Part shown: positions 60,724-64,000 of the stretch, in pieces
How the letters are laid out: each line of letters opens with the position of its first letter
Numbering within the stretch: the stretch's first letter is position 1
From: an uncultured Prevotella sp.
GTDB taxonomy: Bacteria > Bacteroidota > Bacteroidia > Bacteroidales > Bacteroidaceae
Reading direction: 5' to 3'
Assembly (NCBI GenBank): GCA_900547005.1
Contig: URER01000005.1
Coordinates: 1 to 64,000 of the forward strand
Length of the DNA stretch: 64,000 bases
Made by a program: the position numbers and the translations under genes
The notes under the pieces: generated by a model
Told to the model about the DNA's origin: nothing
Database searches by the model: none
What the model saw: the letters and a program-made list of their open reading frames with translations, nothing else

Positions 60724-61755
60724 ATGGAAGGCGCAAAGAAAACGCTTTTGGGAATGACGCTCGAAGAGCTGAAAGGATTGGCTAAGGAGCTGGGTATGCC
60801 CGCTTTCACAGGCGGGCAGATGGCAAAATGGCTCTACACGCAGCACGTCACCGACATAGACGAGATGACAAACATCTCGAAACAGAACCGCGAACGGCTG
60901 AAAGAGCATTGCGAAATAGGCGCACGCAAACCGATAGACGCGCAATATTCGCAGGACGGGACAATAAAATACTTGTTTCCGACAGCCTCCGGCAAGTTTG
61001 TGGAGACGGTGTTCATTCCCGATGGAGAGCGCGCCACGCTCTGTGTTTCGTCGCAGGTGGGATGCAAGATGAACTGCCTGTTCTGCCAAACGGGCAAGCA
61101 GGGATTCGAAGGAAGCCTGTCGGCGGCCGACATCCTGAACCAGATTTATTCGTTGCCGGAGCGCGAACGCCTCACGAACGTGGTGTTCATGGGGCAAGGC
61201 GAGCCTATGGACAACCTCGACAACGTGCTGAGAGCAACGCAGATACTTACCGCCGACTTCGCCTACGCATGGAGTCCTAAGCGCATCACGGTAAGTTCGG
61301 TGGGCGTAAAGAACAAACTGAAACGGTTTATCGAGGAAAGCGACTGCCACGTAGCTATCAGCCTGCACTCTCCTTTGCATGAACAAAGGGCACAACTGAT
61401 GCCTGCCGAGCGTGGAATGAGCATCAAGGAGGTGGTGGAACTGCTGCGCAACTATGACTTTGCGCACCAGCGCCGACTGTCATTCGAGTATATCGTGTTC
61501 GGCGGAGAGAACGATTCGCCGGCTCATGCCCGTGCAATAGTAAACCTGCTGAAAGGTCTTGACTGCCGCATCAACCTCATCCGATTCCACCAGATACCCG
61601 ATGTTCCGCTGCACGGAGCAGACGAAAACACGATGGAATGGCTGCGCGACTATCTCACCTCTCACGGTATCTTCACCACGATACGTGCCAGTCGCGGACA
61701 GGACATATACGCGGCGTGCGGCTTGCTGAGTACTGCGAAAAAAGAAGAACAATGA
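60724..61755 (+). CDS. rlmN: 23S rRNA A2503 C2-methyltransferase
   Basis: 343 residues. The radical-SAM cluster motif is CKMNCLFCQTG (CxxxCxxC, ~120), the second Cys is in DIYAACGLLS near the end, and VFMGQGEPMDNLDNVLRATQIL is typical. It methylates A2503 of 23S rRNA and A37 of some tRNAs, using two SAM and a radical mechanism. The following lipoprotein gene overlaps its stop (ATGA). Confidence 0.97.
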   Translation: MEGAKKTLLGMTLEELKGLAKELGMPAFTGGQMAKWLYTQHVTDIDEMTNISKQNRERLKEHCEIGARKPIDAQYSQDGTIKYLFPTASGKFVETVFIPDGERATLCVSSQVGCKMNCLFCQTGKQGFEGSLSAADILNQIYSLPERERLTNVVFMGQGEPMDNLDNVLRATQILTADFAYAWSPKRITVSSVGVKNKLKRFIEESDCHVAISLHSPLHEQRAQLMPAERGMSIKEVVELLRNYDFAHQRRLSFEYIVFGGENDSPAHARAIVNLLKGLDCRINLIRFHQIPDVPLHGADENTMEWLRDYLTSHGIFTTIRASRGQDIYAACGLLSTAKKEEQ

Positions 61756-62717
61756 GAACGGTTGCCATCCTGATACTCACAGTATTGCTGTCGTGTGCCT
61801 GCAAAAACGAAGGCGAGCCCCTGCAACCACGCAGTAGCAGCCGTCCTTACGAGGTACTGGCTGTGGACGACCGCGACAGTATTATATATAAGGTATTGGA
61901 TAAGGACGTGGAGGGACTACCGCAGAGCGAGCCTTCGTTTGACATAACGGCCACTACGGAGTCCCGGATGGACAATACAGCACGATTAGCAAGGGCGATT
62001 GTGAAACTGACAGTGGACGAAAGGCAGTTTACAACGACAAGAATCAGATATGAGAGGAACGTGTGTGCGCGCCCGCAGATAATCGTCTACATCACCACCC
62101 CATCGGTTCCGGAACTCAAAAAGGCAATGGAGAAAGATGCACCGAAGCTGCGCAATCTGCTTACGAGCTTTGAGATAGCTGCCGAGAATACCGTCCTGAC
62201 GAAGCGAAACAATCCGAAGGCGCAGGAGAAGATACGCCGAATGTTTGGCGTGGATATGCTCATCCCGTCCGATATGCAGTCGGAAAAAGTTGGGAAAGAC
62301 TTTATTTGGCTGTCGGACAACGCCAAGAGCGGAATGAAAAGCATCTGCGTTTACAGCTCAAGCAGCGCCGACGCTATACGGGTAAGAGACAGTGTGATGC
62401 GGCGGAACATCCCCGGTGAGCGCGACGGGATGTATATGAAGACCTCGGAAGGCTCGGTAACGTTTCAGCAGATAGCCGAAAGATACCGCAAACAGGGCAA
62501 GACGGTAATTGCACGAGGCCTTTGGGAGATGGAAAACGATGCGATGGGCGGTCCGTTCGTGTTGCACGTAACCCGACAAGGCAACCGTTACATCTACACG
62601 GAAGGCTTTGTCTACGCTCCCGAAACGACCAAGCGCAACCGCATCAGACAAACGGAGGCGGTGCTATACACAACAGCCCCCCTCTATCCCCCCAAGGGGG
62701 GAAGCCCAAACAGCTAA
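61752..62717 (+). CDS. DUF4837-family lipoprotein
   Basis: 321 residues with lipoprotein signal (MRTVAILILTVLLSCAC, Cys15/17). The body has DUF4837 features (PYEVLAVDDRDSIIYKVLDKDVEGLPQSEPSFDI, QIIVYITTPSVPELKKAMEKDA, FIWLSDNAKSGMKSICVYSSSS, RGLWEMENDAMGGPFVLHVTRQGNRYIYTEGFVYAP). The start codon overlaps the rlmN stop (ATGA), so translation is coupled. The last ~12 residues (PLYPPKGGSPNS) are encoded by a dispersed G/C repeat, so the natural C-terminus has been replaced. Confidence 0.85.
   Translation: MRTVAILILTVLLSCACKNEGEPLQPRSSSRPYEVLAVDDRDSIIYKVLDKDVEGLPQSEPSFDITATTESRMDNTARLARAIVKLTVDERQFTTTRIRYERNVCARPQIIVYITTPSVPELKKAMEKDAPKLRNLLTSFEIAAENTVLTKRNNPKAQEKIRRMFGVDMLIPSDMQSEKVGKDFIWLSDNAKSGMKSICVYSSSSADAIRVRDSVMRRNIPGERDGMYMKTSEGSVTFQQIAERYRKQGKTVIARGLWEMENDAMGGPFVLHVTRQGNRYIYTEGFVYAPETTKRNRIRQTEAVLYTTAPLYPPKGGSPNS
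62676..62705. repeat. Dispersed G/C palindromic repeat encoding the end of the DUF4837 protein
   Basis: GCCCCCCTCTATCCCCCCAA then GGGGGGAAGC; it supplies the terminal codons of the lipoprotein gene. Confidence 0.9.
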
Positions 62718-62750
62718 GAATATAATTGAAATCTAAATAAAAACATAAAT

Positions 62751-63854
62751 ATGGAAAACAGAAAAATACGCGTAGCCATTACGCACGGCGACACTAACGG
62801 CATCGGATATGAACTGATATTCAAGGCTCTGGAAGACCCGATGATGCGGGAACTGTGTACACCTATTATATATGGATCGCCGAAAGTGGCAACCTACCAT
62901 CGCAAGGCTCTTGACATCCAAGCAAACTTCACCATCATCAACAATGCCGAAAGCGCACAAGAGGGCCGCATTAATATGCTGACAACCTTTGAAGAGGAAA
63001 TAAAGGTGGAACTTGGAGAACCGAGCGAGGAGTCGGGCAATGCGGCCCTTAAAGCCATCGACCGAGCTTTGGCAGACTGGCAAAACGGACTTGTGGACGT
63101 AATCGTAACGGCTCCGGTTGACAATAACGAGACTTTCAACTTCAGCGGACAGACCCGTTACATCGAAGACCATACCGAGTCGTATGGCAAGAGCATGACC
63201 ATTCTGACGGGAGAGAGGCTTCGCATGGCTCTCGCCAACGTCAACACGCCGATGAAGCACATCGCCGAGACGGTAACAAAAGAAAACATCTGCGAGAAGG
63301 TGAAGGCCATTCACGATAGTATGCGACGAGATTTCAGAATATCAAACCCACGCATTGCGGTGCTCTCGCTGAACCCGAAAGCAGGCGACAACGGCCTGAC
63401 AGGCTCGGAAGAGGTAGAAATCATCAAACCGGCCATCGAAGAATTGAGCAACAACGGCATACAAGTGTACGGCCCATACGCCGCGGATGAATTCTTCACC
63501 AACGGATATTACAGCAGCTTCGATGCCACATTGGCTATGCACTACGAGCAAGGCACCATCCCGTTCAACATGATTGACAACAACGAAGGCGCGAGATTCA
63601 CAGCCGGATTGCCACTAATAAGAACAGCACCGCTACAGAACGCATCGTTCAACATAGCCGGAGGAAGCATCGCCGATGCCACTTCGATGCGCAACGCGAT
63701 ATTCCTTGCCATCGACATATTCCGACACCGTGCCGAATACGATGAGCCTCTTGATAACCCATTGAAGAAGCTATACAAGGAAAGACGCGACGAAAATGAG
63801 AAGACACGGTTCAATATTCCGAAGAAAAACACCAACAACGAAAGTGCGGAATAA
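62751..63854 (+). CDS. pdxA: 4-hydroxythreonine-4-phosphate dehydrogenase
   Basis: 367 residues. Seen are the N-terminal VAITHGDTNGIGYELIFKAL, IVTAPVDNNETFNFSGQTRYIEDHTES and the metal/catalytic GPYAADEFFTNGYYSSFDATLAMHYEQGTIPFNM plus RTAP. PdxA acts in pyridoxal-phosphate synthesis by the DXP-dependent route, making 3-amino-1-hydroxyacetone phosphate. It follows the DUF4837 lipoprotein by 33 bases, so the set rlmN-DUF4837-pdxA may be one operon. Confidence 0.93.
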   Translation: MENRKIRVAITHGDTNGIGYELIFKALEDPMMRELCTPIIYGSPKVATYHRKALDIQANFTIINNAESAQEGRINMLTTFEEEIKVELGEPSEESGNAALKAIDRALADWQNGLVDVIVTAPVDNNETFNFSGQTRYIEDHTESYGKSMTILTGERLRMALANVNTPMKHIAETVTKENICEKVKAIHDSMRRDFRISNPRIAVLSLNPKAGDNGLTGSEEVEIIKPAIEELSNNGIQVYGPYAADEFFTNGYYSSFDATLAMHYEQGTIPFNMIDNNEGARFTAGLPLIRTAPLQNASFNIAGGSIADATSMRNAIFLAIDIFRHRAEYDEPLDNPLKKLYKERRDENEKTRFNIPKKNTNNESAE

Positions 63855-63885
63855 CTGAACTGCCAACTTTAAGAAGACATAAGGA

Positions 63886-64000
63886 ATGAAGAAGAAGTAT
63901 CAGAACGGCTTTTTTATCTTCGGCGTACTCATCTTTTGCATCATGCTGACACAGCTTGATTTCAGCGCGACGATGAAGGCACTGCTGCACGCCGGCTATT
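63886..64000 (+). CDS. Flippase-like / LPG-synthase TM family protein (start only)
   Basis: Only the first 38 codons are in the window: MKKKYQNGFFIFGVLIFC followed by IMLTQLDFSATMKALLHAGY. The hydrophobic start and HAGY motif match the UPF0104/LPG-synthase TM family, as in the gene at 3099. It begins 31 bases after pdxA. The rest lies beyond the window. Confidence 0.65.
   Translation, partial: MKKKYQNGFFIFGVLIFCIMLTQLDFSATMKALLHAGY

Overview
The window looks like chromosome of a Bacteroidales bacterium, most likely Prevotella in the broad sense. The signs are the Bacteroidetes -7 promoter sequence TAnnTTTG in front of many genes, GTG/ATG starts without strong Shine-Dalgarno sites, type IX-like C-terminal sorting domains on secreted proteases, a conserved Bacteroidetes block (sigma-54 activator - LptE - TPR protein - SecG), and many lipoproteins and families of unknown function typical of the group. 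I ran no database search; family names come from recognising motifs and overall sequence.

Layout. 0-3 kb: a small defence-like minus-strand operon (XRE regulator, Schlafen/AlbA_2 ATP-binding protein, PLD-SF2 helicase whose frame stops at the window edge). 3-9 kb: flippase-like membrane protein, four-helix-bundle protein, PepD dipeptidase, a 22-bp repeat array, WecB epimerase and a clostripain-type lipoprotein. 9-16 kb: Band7/NfeD pair, M48 protease, AroC, SlyD-like isomerase with a metal-binding tail, subtilase. 17-20 kb: ECF sigma operon and an AlaX-like editing protein. 20-29 kb: agmatine-to-putrescine enzymes, GH13 protein, LuxR regulator, C10 protease, NUC endonuclease, tRNA-His. 29.7-33.8 kb: SecG-TPR-LptE-sigma-54 activator block and a DUF3298 lipoprotein. 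34-39 kb: a seven-gene minus-strand operon (DUF3836-like, ABC ATPase, two permeases, YtrA-type GntR, TraB/GumN, CPBP protease) with a perfect palindrome at its predicted start site. 39.5-50.9 kb: MATE pump, HEPN-MNT pair, FKBP, GlyRS, outer-membrane protein, Nif3, zinc-ribbon protein, PyrD/PyrK, XRE regulator. 52-64 kb: HolA, PD-(D/E)XK protein, a 1299-residue GT2-HIT-like-SpoIID fusion followed by an AmpG-like transporter, a DKNYY-like protein, RlmN, DUF4837 lipoprotein, PdxA and the start of a flippase-like gene.

The non-coding DNA is unusually structured. It holds four arrays of 22-bp tandem repeats with unrelated unit sequences, two arrays of a 66-bp promoter-bearing module, another 66-bp-spaced duplication, three copies of a ~490-bp intergenic element rich in CCTCCGTT, a 201-bp MITE-like element with perfect 22-bp terminal inverted repeats plus a deleted relative, a G/C palindrome family that has entered or extended coding genes, and polypurine tracts in inverted pairs. 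The best candidates for undescribed biology are the GT2-HIT-SpoIID/AmpG pair, the defence-like operon with a frame-shifting 13-bp repeat, the palindrome-controlled ABC/GntR/TraB/CPBP operon, and the repeat families.
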